From positions 62,001 through 126,000 of the forward strand of contig NZ_SDPV01000001.1 of assembly GCF_004135625.1 (NCBI RefSeq): a stretch of DNA of 64,000 nucleotides, in the 5' to 3' direction. Of this stretch, positions 38,232 through 46,371 are shown piece by piece. The stretch is from Pelagerythrobacter rhizovicinus. Its GTDB lineage: Bacteria; Pseudomonadota; Alphaproteobacteria; Sphingomonadales; Sphingomonadaceae. The notes under the pieces are model-generated. The model saw only the letters and a program-made list of their open reading frames with translations. It made no database searches and was not told where the DNA came from. The translations under genes were made by a program, and so were the position numbers. How positions within the stretch are numbered: the first letter of the stretch is position 1; every line of letters starts with the position of its first letter.

Positions 38232-38366
38232 TCAGCCGTTCTTCATATTCTCCAGCCCCTTGATCCCGCCCGGCTTGAGGCTGGGATTGGAGGCATTCTG
38301 CTTAGGCCCCTTGTCCGCCTTGGGTTTTCGGATTTCGCGGTTCGATCTGCGTTGGCCCTTGGCCAT
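38232..38366 (-). CDS. Small basic protein, 44 residues
   Basis: MAKGQRRSNREIRKPKADKG opens a very basic, probably disordered protein ending in LENMKNG. The pattern MxKGQxRSNxExRKPK recalls small proteins annotated in many sphingomonads, which is why I accept it. No motif for function. No clear partner gene. Confidence 0.6.
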   Translation of the reverse strand: MAKGQRRSNREIRKPKADKGPKQNASNPSLKPGGIKGLENMKNG

Positions 38367-38483
38367 GGTCTTTTCCTAACGGGGCGGTGTGCCCCGCTGC
38401 ACAGGATACGCGCTTTGCGGCAACACCTGGCATAAAATCGTTCGTGGCCCGGAAAGGAGAGCGGCCGCCTTGGGCCAGGGACC

Positions 38484-38876
38484 CTAGCCCTCGAACCGCC
38501 CTTCGCCTTCGCGGTCCCGCTCGTACCGCCGCGCCAGGGGAAACGGTGGCAGCCAGGCTTCGCGGCGGACGGTCCAGCTTTCGTAGGTCGGGGCGAGCTG
38601 GTCGGGGGCGTCGAGCGCGCCCAGGTGGACCTCGATCCCGTCCTCGAACCGGGCGAAGACCGAGGAGCCGCAGCGGGGGCAGAAATGGCGGCCCTGCCAT
38701 TCGCCGGTCTCTCCCTCGACCGCGACCGCGTCCGCCGGGAAGATCGCCGCGGCGTAGAACAGGCTGCCGGAGTGCTTGCGGCAGTCGAGGCAGTGGCACA
38801 GGCCCACGCGGTAGGGGTGCCCCGCCGCCGCGAGCCGCACCGCGCCGCACAGGCAGCCGCCGGTGAACTCGTCCAT
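38484..38876 (-). CDS. GFA-family zinc protein, first of two
   Basis: 130 residues of the Gfa/CENP-V fold. Zinc-binding cysteines: GGCLCGAVRL, GLCHCLDCRKHSG and FCPRCGSSVF. The family name derives from glutathione-dependent formaldehyde activation, but most members have unknown activity. It lies 26 bp downstream of a second GFA gene on the same strand; the two differ considerably, so they are an old pair. The ATG at 38876 begins the domain. Confidence 0.88.
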   Translation of the reverse strand: MDEFTGGCLCGAVRLAAAGHPYRVGLCHCLDCRKHSGSLFYAAAIFPADAVAVEGETGEWQGRHFCPRCGSSVFARFEDGIEVHLGALDAPDQLAPTYESWTVRREAWLPPFPLARRYERDREGEGRFEG

Positions 38877-38902
38877 GCCGCTCTCCCTTCGAAACGGGCG
38901 CT

Positions 38903-39358
38903 TCAGCCGAAGTCGTACCCGGCTTCCTTCGCCTCGGCCATGACTTCGGCGCCGGTCTTGCGGGTGCTGTCGGCGGCGAGCTGGGCGTAAGGCGGCATCT
39001 CGTCGACGAAGATCTCCTCGTCGATCCGCCAGTCCGCGGGCAGGTCGAACAGGCCGGCGGTGAAGGAGAAGGAGCCGGCCGGGAGGAACTGGTACCACAG
39101 GTTGCTGCCGCATTCGGTGCAGCTCGCGCGCTCGGCCCATTCGGAGGAGCGGTAGCTGCGCACCGCGCCTTCGCCCTCCAGCCTGTAGTCGTCCTTCGTC
39201 ACTCCATGCAGCGAGAAGAACGGGCCGCCCGACCATTGCCGGCACATGTCGCAGTGGCACACGTCGACGCCGGGTTTGACGCGCGAGAGGCGGATGGTGA
39301 CGGCGCCGCACAGGCAGCGGCCTTCGAGCGGCGGGTCGAGGGTAACAGGATCGGCCAT
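38903..39358 (-). CDS. GFA-family zinc protein, second of two
   Basis: 151 residues. Metal ligands in GRCLCGAVTIRL, VCHCDMCRQWSGGPFFS and ASCTECGSNLWYQF. Longer C-terminus than its neighbour (ADWRIDEEIFVDEMPPYAQL). It precedes the first GFA gene in the same direction, so they may be co-transcribed. Substrate unknown. Confidence 0.88.
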   Translation of the reverse strand: MADPVTLDPPLEGRCLCGAVTIRLSRVKPGVDVCHCDMCRQWSGGPFFSLHGVTKDDYRLEGEGAVRSYRSSEWAERASCTECGSNLWYQFLPAGSFSFTAGLFDLPADWRIDEEIFVDEMPPYAQLAADSTRKTGAEVMAEAKEAGYDFG

Positions 39359-39447
39359 CGGTTGCTCCTTTCGCGTGGCAGGATAGCGCGGGGGCGCGGT
39401 CGGAAAAGACTTTCCTACATGGCCCCTGCTGTGCCTTAGACTACCCG

Positions 39448-39750
39448 ATGACGCACGAATCGATCCCTCCGCCCGCCGTTGCCGCCTGTCGCTCGACCCG
39501 CAGTTCGGGCCGCCGCCCCAATGCCGACTATCGCTGGACCGCGCGCAAGGCGATGGCCTTCCTCGATCTGCTCGCTGCCGGGGAGAGCGTGGCCGCCGCC
39601 GCGCGCAGGGTCGGGATGAGCCGCCAGTCCGCCTACCGCCTGCGCACGCGGGCCGGCGAGCACTTCGCGCAGGGCTGGGACCTCGCCCGGCGCGCCGGCC
39701 ACGCACGGCGAGCGGCGGCGCGGGAGCGGCTCGGGGGCAGCCCAAGGTGA
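39448..39750 (+). CDS. Small helix-turn-helix protein
   Basis: 100 residues, strongly basic. A helix-turn-helix lies about residues 43-70 (LLAAGESVAAAARRVGMSRQ SAYRLRTRAG), like the LacI/Hin-type short homeodomain found in sphingomonad DNA-binding proteins. The C-terminal tail is Arg/Ala-rich. Its 3' end runs into three tandem copies of a GTGACA-containing repeat, which could be its own binding sites. Divergent from the GFA pair. Confidence 0.65.
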   Translation: MTHESIPPPAVAACRSTRSSGRRPNADYRWTARKAMAFLDLLAAGESVAAAARRVGMSRQSAYRLRTRAGEHFAQGWDLARRAGHARRAAARERLGGSPR

Positions 39751-39825
39751 CAGGTCCCCGCCGCAAGGTGACAGGTTTCGCCGCAAGGTGACACTTGCAC
39801 CTTGTAGCATGTCACATCTGTCAAC
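39741..39825. repeat. Tandem AAGGTGACA repeats plus inverted TGTCAC half-sites
   Basis: AAGGTGACA occurs at 39744, 39765 and 39785 (21- and 20-bp spacing, two helical turns), within near-identical units CCGCAAGGTGACAGGTTTCG. On the other side of a short gap come TGTCAC (39810-39815) and TGTCAA (39819-39824) in the opposite sense. Five similar half-sites in 85 bp between the HTH gene and the monooxygenase-like gene suggest an operator. Confidence 0.65.
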
Positions 39826-39896
39826 ACGCCCCGTCGCCTTGCCGCGGAACGCCCCGCCCGCCGCGCGGGTTGGGGAGAGGCGAGAGGAGACCGCCC

Positions 39897-40217
39897 ATGT
39901 TCGTCGCCGCCTACTGGTGGAAGGTCCATCCGGGGAAGGAAGAGCAGTTCCGCGCCGCCTGGCGCCGCGGGACCGAGCTGATCACCGAGAAGTACGGCTC
40001 GCTCGGCTCGCGCCTCCACTGGGACGAGCGCGAGCGCCGCTTCGTCGGCGTCGCCGAGTGGCCCGACCGCGCGACCTGGCAGGCGGCCTACGACGCGAAG
40101 ATGGTCTACGACGATCCCGCAACCCGCGCCGCCTTCGTCGATGCCATCGCCGACACGGCGGACGAGCCGCTGCTGCTGATGGAGGTGACCGACGACCTGC
40201 TGGAGCGCGGTTCCTAA
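39897..40217 (+). CDS. Antibiotic biosynthesis monooxygenase-like (ABM) protein
   Basis: 106 residues. Dimeric alpha+beta barrel pattern: MFVAAYWWKVHPGKEEQFRA, YGSLGSRLHWDERERRF and VAEWPDRATWQAAY. Such proteins include heme- or cofactor-free monooxygenases and many uncharacterised stress proteins. The start at 39897 is used since upstream sequence is the GTGACA repeat region and GC-rich non-coding DNA. Confidence 0.8.
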   Translation: MFVAAYWWKVHPGKEEQFRAAWRRGTELITEKYGSLGSRLHWDERERRFVGVAEWPDRATWQAAYDAKMVYDDPATRAAFVDAIADTADEPLLLMEVTDDLLERGS

Positions 40218-40318
40218 CGCAGGTTAGACCTTGCTGCAGGATGAAAAATTCCCCTTTTCACCCGGAACATCCCCCGGCGCGCCGGATTGATCCCCGACTC
40301 TGGAGAAGGAGGACCGAG

Positions 40319-40909
40319 ATGAAGACCCACACTGCATTCCTCGCGCTCGCCGGCGCGCTTGCCCTGACCGCCTGCGGCGATGCCGCCGACGAGACGGCGA
40401 CCGATCCCAACACCGACATGACGGCCAACGACACGGCCGGCGCCGATGCGATGACGCCGCCCGCCGGCCAGGCCGCCATGCCGGGCAGCCCGCAGGAGTT
40501 CGTCGACATGGCCGCGGCCAGCGACATGTTCGAGATCGAGTCGGCCAGGCTGGCGCAGGAAATGGGCTCCTCGCAGGCGGTCAAGGATTTCGCCGCGATG
40601 ATGATCGAGGATCACACGACCTCGACCGCCAACCTGAAGGCCGCCGCGGCCGAGGCTCAGCCGGCGCTGACCGTCGCGCCCGAGCTCACTGCCGAGCAGC
40701 AGACCCAGCTCGACCAGCTGCGCCAGGCCGGCGACCGGTTCGACGCGCTGTACAAGCAGCAGCAGGTCGCCGCGCACGAGAAGGCGCTGGCGATGCTGGA
40801 GGGCTATGCCGACGAGGACGGGCCGGCACCGCTCACGACGTTCGCTTCGGAAACGGCCACGGTGGTCGAGGGGCACCTCGAGCACGCCCGCGAACTGACG
40901 GTCGACTAG
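40319..40909 (+). CDS. DUF4142 lipoprotein
   Basis: 196 residues. A lipoprotein signal ends at Cys19 (ALALTACGD), followed by an acidic, low-complexity linker rich in Asp, Thr and Ala, then a ferritin-like helical DUF4142 domain (EFVDMAAASDMFEIESARLA, KDFAAMMIEDHTTSTANL). Members are periplasmic and often stress-related. The 3' end overlaps the convergent DUF2061 gene by 4 bp. Confidence 0.88.
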   Translation: MKTHTAFLALAGALALTACGDAADETATDPNTDMTANDTAGADAMTPPAGQAAMPGSPQEFVDMAAASDMFEIESARLAQEMGSSQAVKDFAAMMIEDHTTSTANLKAAAAEAQPALTVAPELTAEQQTQLDQLRQAGDRFDALYKQQQVAAHEKALAMLEGYADEDGPAPLTTFASETATVVEGHLEHARELTVD

Positions 40910-41142
40910 GCCGCGCCCGCTCCGTGGCGGTGGAGCACGGCGTCGAGCACCCTCGCGCCGCCGCTCCCCGCGCGGTTCCAGGCGCGCTCGTGGAAGAAGA
41001 ACACGACCGCGTTCACCAGCGGCTCGACCAGCGCGATGCCGCCCGCCAGCGCGACCGAGCCGGTGAACAGATAGGCCACGGTGAAGCCCACCCCGAGGTG
41101 GAGCGCGAGAAAGCTCAGCGTCTTGGTCAGGTCGCGGGACAT
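40906..41142 (-). CDS. DUF2061 membrane protein
   Basis: 78 residues with two hydrophobic helices: LSFLALHLGVGFTVAYLFTG and ALAGGIALVEPLVNAVVFFF, followed by HERAWNR, matching DUF2061. The ATG at 41142 (MSRDLTKTL) gives the family length. Function unknown. Confidence 0.85.
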   Translation of the reverse strand: MSRDLTKTLSFLALHLGVGFTVAYLFTGSVALAGGIALVEPLVNAVVFFFHERAWNRAGSGGARVLDAVLHRHGAGAA

Positions 41143-41290
41143 GAAGGGAGACGTAAGGCAGGCGGACGATTGCTTGAAGCGATCAATCGTGCATAGAGTG
41201 ATCGAGCAGGTGCACGATAACCACGCCCGATCAAGGTGCGGAACGGATGGCACCGTCTATCCATTGCATCTGTTGGAGAAGGAGGAGTCG

Positions 41291-41707
41291 ATGACGAAAT
41301 CCGTTTCAGCCCTGATCGCCCTGTCCGCAGCGCTCGCCGCCTGCGCTCCGGTGGAGGAGGACGCGCCCGGCGCATCCACCGCCGCCGCATCCGAAGGCCG
41401 CGACTGCTTCTTCGCCCGCTCGGTCACCGGCTACCGCGATGCCCCCGATGCGGAGAGCGGGGCGGAGCAGATCTACGTCGATGTCGGCGCGCGCGACACC
41501 TACCTGTTCGAAACCTTCGGCGGGTGCCCGGAACTCGACTTTTCCTGGCGCATCGGCCTGCGCGACCGCGGGATCGGGCAGATCTGCCGCGGGATCGACG
41601 TCGATCTCGTCATTCCCGATCCGACCTTCGGCACCCGGACCTGTCCGGTCCGCATGATCCGCAAGGTCGCCGACGGCGAGGAAGGCAGCCGAAACGCGCG
41701 CGATTAG
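41291..41707 (+). CDS. Small lipoprotein, DUF6491-like
   Basis: 138 residues. Lipoprotein signal with Cys18 (ALAACAP), then a compact domain holding GRDCFFARSVTGYRDAPDAE and VDVGARDTYLFETFGGCPEL with conserved Cys, as in the sphingomonad DUF6491 group. Likely periplasmic, function unknown. A GGAGAAGGAGGA tract precedes the ATG. Confidence 0.7.
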   Translation: MTKSVSALIALSAALAACAPVEEDAPGASTAAASEGRDCFFARSVTGYRDAPDAESGAEQIYVDVGARDTYLFETFGGCPELDFSWRIGLRDRGIGQICRGIDVDLVIPDPTFGTRTCPVRMIRKVADGEEGSRNARD

Positions 41708-41903
41708 GTGTTTCGCCCAAGCCGTGCTACAAGCGCGCCGCTGACGTCGAAAATTGCGACGGACTTCGGCTTTTGACGACCGCCGCTTGCCCTCGGGGCC
41801 CCGGCGCAAACCAGACGACGACTTCCTTTCATTTGACGACCCGACGCACGACCCGACGGCAATTCTGCCTGCGGGCAACATCGTTCTTTGAAAGGAACAC
41901 CCC
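41708..41903 (+). promoter_or_regulatory. Long leader of cspA with direct repeats
   Basis: This 196-bp region before cspA holds no gene. It contains TTTGACGACC twice (41772 and 41832, 60 bp apart) and an adjacent doubled CGACCCGACG. A good ribosome site (GAAAGGA) sits just before the ATG. Long leaders on csp genes commonly act as cold-responsive RNA, which is the likely role here, by inference. Confidence 0.4.
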
Positions 41904-42116
41904 ATGGCCAAGACTGGCACCGTGAAATTCTTCAACACCGACAAGGGCTACGGTTTCATCCAGCCCGACGACGGTTCGGGCGACAGCTTCGTGCACATCT
42001 CCGCCGTCCAGGCGGCGGGCATGCAGACGCTCGATAAGGACCAGCGCCTCAACTACGAACTCGAGCGCGGTCGCAACGGCAAGGAAAGTGCGATCAACCT
42101 TTCCGCCGCCGATTGA
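41904..42116 (+). CDS. cspA: Cold shock protein
   Basis: 70 residues, single CSD. RNP motifs are visible: KGYGFIQPDD (RNP1) and SFVHISAV (RNP2), after the start MAKTGTVKFFNTD. It binds single-stranded RNA/DNA as a chaperone. Followed by a strong hairpin. Confidence 0.95.
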   Translation: MAKTGTVKFFNTDKGYGFIQPDDGSGDSFVHISAVQAAGMQTLDKDQRLNYELERGRNGKESAINLSAAD

Positions 42117-42122
42117 TCCGAT

Positions 42123-42165
42123 CCGCCGGGAGTCGCCTCGGCGGCGCTCCCGGCGGCATCGTTTC
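42123..42165 (+). terminator. Hairpin after cspA
   Basis: A 10-bp perfect stem CCGCCGGGAG / CTCCCGGCGG with a 14-nt loop, followed by CATCGTTTC. Likely terminator; T-run weak. Confidence 0.5.
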
Positions 42166-42196
42166 CCGCCTTCACCTCTCGCGAGGAGCTTCGCCG

Positions 42197-42421
42197 ATGA
42201 GCCAGACGTTCGAATTCTATGACGCGCGCGCGAAGGAGTCGGCGGCCGAGGCGGAAGCTGCGGTGCTCGATAACGTGCGCGAGCGTGCCCGCCGCTCCGA
42301 AGCAACCTGGCGCGCCCTGGCCGATCAGGCCCGTGCGGTGGCGGAAGAGCGGGTCAAGGTCGAGCAGCAGAAAGCCGCCCGCCGTGAGCAGGAGGCGTTC
42401 GGCTCCTTGCCCGAAGCGTAG
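42197..42421 (+). CDS. Small coiled-coil protein, DUF6481-like
   Basis: 74 residues, almost wholly helical and charged (FEFYDARAKESAAEAEAAVL, then RVKVEQQKAARREQEAFGSL). The pattern fits a small sphingomonad family often found near cold shock genes. The ATG at 42197 has GCGAGGAG upstream. Function unknown. Confidence 0.7.
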   Translation: MSQTFEFYDARAKESAAEAEAAVLDNVRERARRSEATWRALADQARAVAEERVKVEQQKAARREQEAFGSLPEA

Positions 42422-42497
42422 CTCTCGAGCTTTCCGCCCGGTTGCTTCCATCCCCCGGTTCTCTTCCCCATTTCAAGCAGCGTGCCGTACGCCGCCT

Positions 42498-42890
42498 CTA
42501 GTCGGGCCAGCGCGCGCTTTCGATACGGACCTCCGGCGCGCCGTCCATCGGTTGCCAGCCGTGCGCCGCGATCACGTCGTTGCTCTCGCGGGCTTCGCGG
42601 CCCTCGGCGAGCGACCAGGTGATGTGATAGGTGCCGCCGGTCGGACGTTCGGTCGTGCCGGCGATCCTCACCACCATTGCTTCGACGCCCTGGCCGTCGT
42701 CCGCGCGGCCCACGATTGCCGCGCGCGCGGCAATCGGCATCGGCGGCGAGCCTTCCGCAAGGCCGAAGGTAACGTGATCGGCGACGGCCTCCCGATAGCG
42801 AGGTGGAAAACGCGCGAGCAGCGCTGCGCGATCCGCACGATCGAGCTTCCAGCCGAGCCAGGTCTCCTGCCCCACGTCTCCTCCGCTCAA
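42498..42890 (-). CDS. Putative 2H phosphoesterase-like protein
   Basis: 130 residues, no family recognised with certainty. Two H-x-T motifs, H39-V-T41 (VADHVTFGL) and H89-I-T91 (TYHITWSL), each followed by a hydrophobic strand, are arranged as in the 2H superfamily (RNA ligase-like and cyclic phosphodiesterases), where the two His-x-Thr/Ser pairs form the active site. The first motif follows a helix (RADRAALLARFPPRYREAV). The start overlaps the stop of the DUF3175 gene (4 bp). RNA end processing is a possible role, by inference. Confidence 0.55.
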   Translation of the reverse strand: MSGGDVGQETWLGWKLDRADRAALLARFPPRYREAVADHVTFGLAEGSPPMPIAARAAIVGRADDGQGVEAMVVRIAGTTERPTGGTYHITWSLAEGREARESNDVIAAHGWQPMDGAPEVRIESARWPD

Positions 42891-43171
42891 TTACCTTCCG
42901 GCTCCCGCCCGAACAGCTTGCGCAACTCGTCCTTCGCGTCCTCGAGCACGCGCTTCTGCTTCGCGTCGAGTCCCTTGCCGGCCCGATTGATGTAGAACGT
43001 CAGCATCGACATCGCCGAAGCGTAGGGGTCGGCCTTGCGCCGCTCGCTGCGCTCGGCGGACCGCTTGAGCGATTTCGCGACTTCCTTAGGATCGTCCTTG
43101 GTGAAGACGCCTTCCTCCAGGTCGAGCGCGTCCGATCGCTCGGTGACATCCTGCGACCATTTCTCGGTCAT
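42887..43171 (-). CDS. DUF3175 protein
   Basis: 94 residues. The family pattern is complete: WSQDVTERSDALDLEEGVFT at the N-terminus, KSLKRSAERSERRKADPYAS and AMSMLTFYINRAGKGL. Unknown function; common in soil Proteobacteria. Translated just upstream of the putative 2H protein, so the two may act together. Confidence 0.9.
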   Translation of the reverse strand: MTEKWSQDVTERSDALDLEEGVFTKDDPKEVAKSLKRSAERSERRKADPYASAMSMLTFYINRAGKGLDAKQKRVLEDAKDELRKLFGREPEGN

Positions 43172-43235
43172 CGCCGTTCTCCTGCCGCGAATCCCGCCGG
43201 CGGAGCGGGGGCGGACGCCGCCGGATCTGCGGTGT

Positions 43236-43697
43236 CTACTGTGCCGGGGTCGCCGGCGTACCGGCCGGCGCGCCGCCCCGCTGGGTCATCTCGGCATCGG
43301 GCAGCGCGGCCAGCTCCGCCGCGGTCATGGCCGTCGAAAGGTCGACGTCGTCGCCGGTGCTCTCGGGCGTCAGCCCGTCGATCGGCACGACGACGTAGCG
43401 GTCGGGGTCGCTGTCCTCGATCTCGACCAGCAGGCCGTCGACTTCGCCCGCCGCATCGCGGCGGACCTGCTCGACATCGCCGAGATCGGTCCCGTCCGCT
43501 GCGACGAGATCGGCTTCGAGCAGCTGGGCCTCGGTGAGACCGAGCGCCGCGACCGCATTCCCGGCTGCGACCGCACTGGCTTCCGCTTGCTGCTCGACCT
43601 GGTCTTCCACCCGGTCGGCCTCGCGCTCGGCTTGCGAATCGCAGGCTGCGAGCGCGGCGACGGCGAACGGAAGCGCGGCGTACCTGATGAGCGTCAT
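43236..43697 (-). CDS. Lipoprotein with PRC-barrel-like domain
   Basis: 153 residues. Lipobox ending at Cys19 (ALAACDS), a short coiled-coil (EREADRVEDQVEQQAEASAV), then a domain resembling a PRC barrel: VAADGTDLGDVEQVRRDAAG followed by DGLLVEIEDSD and RYVVVPIDGLTP. The tail is Pro/Ala-rich. The ATG at 43697 begins the signal. Periplasmic, role unknown. Confidence 0.7.
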   Translation of the reverse strand: MTLIRYAALPFAVAALAACDSQAEREADRVEDQVEQQAEASAVAAGNAVAALGLTEAQLLEADLVAADGTDLGDVEQVRRDAAGEVDGLLVEIEDSDPDRYVVVPIDGLTPESTGDDVDLSTAMTAAELAALPDAEMTQRGGAPAGTPATPAQ

Positions 43698-43822
43698 GAT
43701 GGTGTCCCTCTTTGTCGTGCGGTCCAGTCCGATCAATCCGCCGCGCTCCCGGCGGTTCCTGCATGGACGGGCGAGGCGGGTGCGCACTGGCAATCGCCCG
43801 CCTTCGGGTATAGGCTGGGCGC

Positions 43823-44266
43823 ATGACCCGTGTCCTTCTTCTCGCCGCCGCTCTCGCTCTCCCGCTTGCCGCCTGCCAGCCCGGGCCGGAGGGGCCGAAC
43901 GGCACCTCCCGCGATACCGCCGGAGAGGCCTTCTCCGCTATCGGGCCCGAGGAAACCGTGCAGTTCACCGGCACCGAGCCGTTCTGGGGCGGGGAGGTGA
44001 CCGGCGGCTCGCTGACCTATTCGACGCCCGAGAACGTCGATGGCGTGACGATTTCGGTCGAGCGGTTCGCGGGCAACAACGGCCTCGGCTACTCGGGCAC
44101 GCTGGAGGGGCAACCGTTCGACATGGCGATAACACCGGGCGAATGCTCCGACGGAATGAGCGACCGCACCTACCCGTTCACGGTGACGCTGAAGATCGGG
44201 ACGGAGCAGCGCAGCGGCTGCGCCTGGACCGAGAAGACGCCCTTTACCGGGCCCGAGCACCCCTGA
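43823..44266 (+). CDS. COG3650-like lipoprotein
   Basis: 147 residues. Signal with lipobox Cys18 (LPLAACQ), then the pattern FTGTEPFWGGEVTGGSLTY typical of COG3650-type proteins, a strand-rich domain with YSGTLEGQPFDMAITPGECS and YPFTVTLKIGTEQRSGCAW. The two Cys residues may pair. Function unknown. Confidence 0.75.
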   Translation: MTRVLLLAAALALPLAACQPGPEGPNGTSRDTAGEAFSAIGPEETVQFTGTEPFWGGEVTGGSLTYSTPENVDGVTISVERFAGNNGLGYSGTLEGQPFDMAITPGECSDGMSDRTYPFTVTLKIGTEQRSGCAWTEKTPFTGPEHP

Positions 44267-44269
44267 GGC

Positions 44270-44602
44270 TCACGGCCTGACGCCGGCTTTCTCGAGCTCC
44301 GGTCCGAGCCGGCCGGTCAGCCAGAGCCACCACATCCGAAAGTCGGCCGCGAGGCTCCACAGCGGATAAGTGAAGGTCGCGGGGCGGTTCTTCTCGACCC
44401 GGAAGTGGGCGACCCAGGCGAAGAAGTACCCCGCCACCGGCAGCGCGAGCAGCCACCACCAGCGCCCGGTGAAGAGGGCGAATGCCGCGATCAGCACGAC
44501 CAGCGTCGTGCCGACGTAATGCAGCGCCCGCGTCCGCGGCTTCGAATGCTCGCGCAGGTAGAACGGCCAGAACTCGCCGAATGTCGTATAGGCGCGCGCC
44601 AT
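44270..44602 (-). CDS. DUF962 (Mpo1-like) membrane protein
   Basis: 110 residues. Matches DUF962: [28 protein letters not shown], then two hydrophobic helices and [20 protein letters not shown]. Yeast Mpo1 of this family is a dioxygenase for 2-hydroxy fatty acids; conserved His residues are present. An ATG four codons upstream (44614) is a possible alternative start. Confidence 0.85.
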   Translation of the reverse strand: MARAYTTFGEFWPFYLREHSKPRTRALHYVGTTLVVLIAAFALFTGRWWWLLALPVAGYFFAWVAHFRVEKNRPATFTYPLWSLAADFRMWWLWLTGRLGPELEKAGVRP

Positions 44603-44657
44603 GCCGGCAATCATGCCACGAGGGCCGCCGGCAGGCAACGTGCGCCGCGCCGGCCTG

Positions 44658-46124
44658 TCAGAACAGGCCCGGCACCTCCCGCTGCGCCGGGGTCGGCGCC
44701 TCGGGCTGGAGCACCTCGCGGCGCGAGGTGATCGGGCGGGCGGTCGGATCCTGGCGCATCGCGGTCGGATCGCGCGCGCTGATCGAGCTGCACACCGGCG
44801 CTCCGCCGCGCAGGAATGCGAGCGCCTGCGCAACCGAGGCTTCGCCCGGATCGCCAAGTTGGGTGAAGATGTCGTCGGAGGCGCGGCAGGTGACCGGCAC
44901 CACGCTGGCGAGGCCGGTGTAGTACTCGCCCTGACGATTGGCGTTTTCGGTCTTGAAGGTTACCGCGCGCAGCCGCAGGTCGCATTCTTCCTCGGGATGA
45001 TCGAACCCGTACTGGCCCACCGGCTTGCCGTAGGTGTTGGTCCCGACCAGAGCCATGTTCGTGTCGAGGTAGGGAATAAAAGCATTGGTGACCAACTCGC
45101 TAGCGGAAGCCGTGCCGCCCGTGCCGATGAAGGCGACCTTGGTCGGGGCGATCGCCTGGGATTGGCTGCCGAACAGGTCGGTCTCGTTCCTGTCCGACTT
45201 GGACGGGCGCAGGGTCGTGTGGCTGAAGACCTGCCCGACATATGCGCGCCCCATCAGGTCGCCCATCAGTTCGGCGACCCGCACCAATCCGCCGCCGTTG
45301 TAGCGGAAGTCGACGATCACCTCGGTCACGCCCTGACTGCGGAAATCTTCGAACGCGTCGCGCAGATCGGGTTCGGCCGGGTCGATGAAGGTCCGCAGAT
45401 TGATGTAGCCGACCTTCTTGCCGCCGTCGTCGATGATCTTCGCGCCGTAGCGGTCGGACACCGGATCGAGCGGAAACTCGGTCTTGCTGACGGTGATCTG
45501 CCGCTCCGTGCCGCCGACCTCGCGGATGCTGAAGACGCGCTGCACCCCCGGGTCCGACGGACCGAGCGCGTCGATCACCGCCTGCGGTCCGCCGGTTGCC
45601 ATCAATGTCGCGATGCTCTGGAGCGAGGAGGCGCTGCTTCCCACCTCGAGCAGTTCGACCCCGCGGTCGAGCCCCTGCGGCAGACCCGGCCCCCCTTCGA
45701 ACCCTTCGATCACGAACACGCGGTTGCTGCCCGTGTCGTATCCGAGACGAATGCCGAAGCCGGCGTTGGAGCCGGATTCGTAGTAGGCGTCTTCCTCGGC
45801 GATCGAGGTGACATAGGTGAAGTAGCGGTCCCTCGATTGCGCACGTGCCGGTGCGACGAGCGCATCGATGTAAGACTGCAGGTCGGTGTAGTCGCTCTTG
45901 TCGGTATTCGTCGCGAGCAGATCGGGAAAGAGATACCACTCGTCCAGCACGGCGCGCACGAAGTCCTGCTGCGCGGACAGCGAGCATGCGGGCGTGGTCG
46001 GCTCGGGCGTCGGGGTGCCACCGATCGGATTGTTCCCGCCGCCGCCAGAACCGCTACCTCCTCCGCCGCAGGCTGCAAGCGATGTTGCCAGAACGATGCT
46101 GAATGCGGCGCGACCTCTCTTCAC
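44658..46124 (-). CDS. S41-family C-terminal processing peptidase, lipoprotein
   Basis: 488 residues. Starts at a GTG with a strong GGGAGGGGG site. Lipobox Cys19 (SLAACGG) is followed by a Gly/Ser linker ([13 protein letters not shown]). A PDZ-like region ([20 protein letters not shown]) precedes the S41 protease core with [21 protein letters not shown] and the nucleophile serine in [12 protein letters not shown]. Such peptidases degrade envelope proteins. The last ~40 residues are unconserved. Confidence 0.88.
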   Translation of the reverse strand: MKRGRAAFSIVLATSLAACGGGGSGSGGGGNNPIGGTPTPEPTTPACSLSAQQDFVRAVLDEWYLFPDLLATNTDKSDYTDLQSYIDALVAPARAQSRDRYFTYVTSIAEEDAYYESGSNAGFGIRLGYDTGSNRVFVIEGFEGGPGLPQGLDRGVELLEVGSSASSLQSIATLMATGGPQAVIDALGPSDPGVQRVFSIREVGGTERQITVSKTEFPLDPVSDRYGAKIIDDGGKKVGYINLRTFIDPAEPDLRDAFEDFRSQGVTEVIVDFRYNGGGLVRVAELMGDLMGRAYVGQVFSHTTLRPSKSDRNETDLFGSQSQAIAPTKVAFIGTGGTASASELVTNAFIPYLDTNMALVGTNTYGKPVGQYGFDHPEEECDLRLRAVTFKTENANRQGEYYTGLASVVPVTCRASDDIFTQLGDPGEASVAQALAFLRGGAPVCSSISARDPTAMRQDPTARPITSRREVLQPEAPTPAQREVPGLF

Positions 46125-46371
46125 GATTTCCCCCTCCCGATTCTGCCGTTCGCCGGGCGAATATCGGCCTGGCCGGCGCGGGGAAGATGCCTCGACGGTA
46201 CGCCGGGAGCAAGACGAAGGCGGCTGGCGACATGAAAATGCATGATTTTCGGGCTGAATCACGGCCAGAATCGCGTCTCATCGGTGGAAAACCCTCCTTT
46301 TGCCCTATGCCGCACTCGCGGGTGGGGCACATTCGCCCTAGATTGCCCCGCCGATGACAACAGGAGCCCAG

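Noticed and set aside
39741-39800. Possible CRISPR array
   Set aside because: Only three units at 20-21 bp with no unique spacers and no cas genes; better explained as operator repeats.
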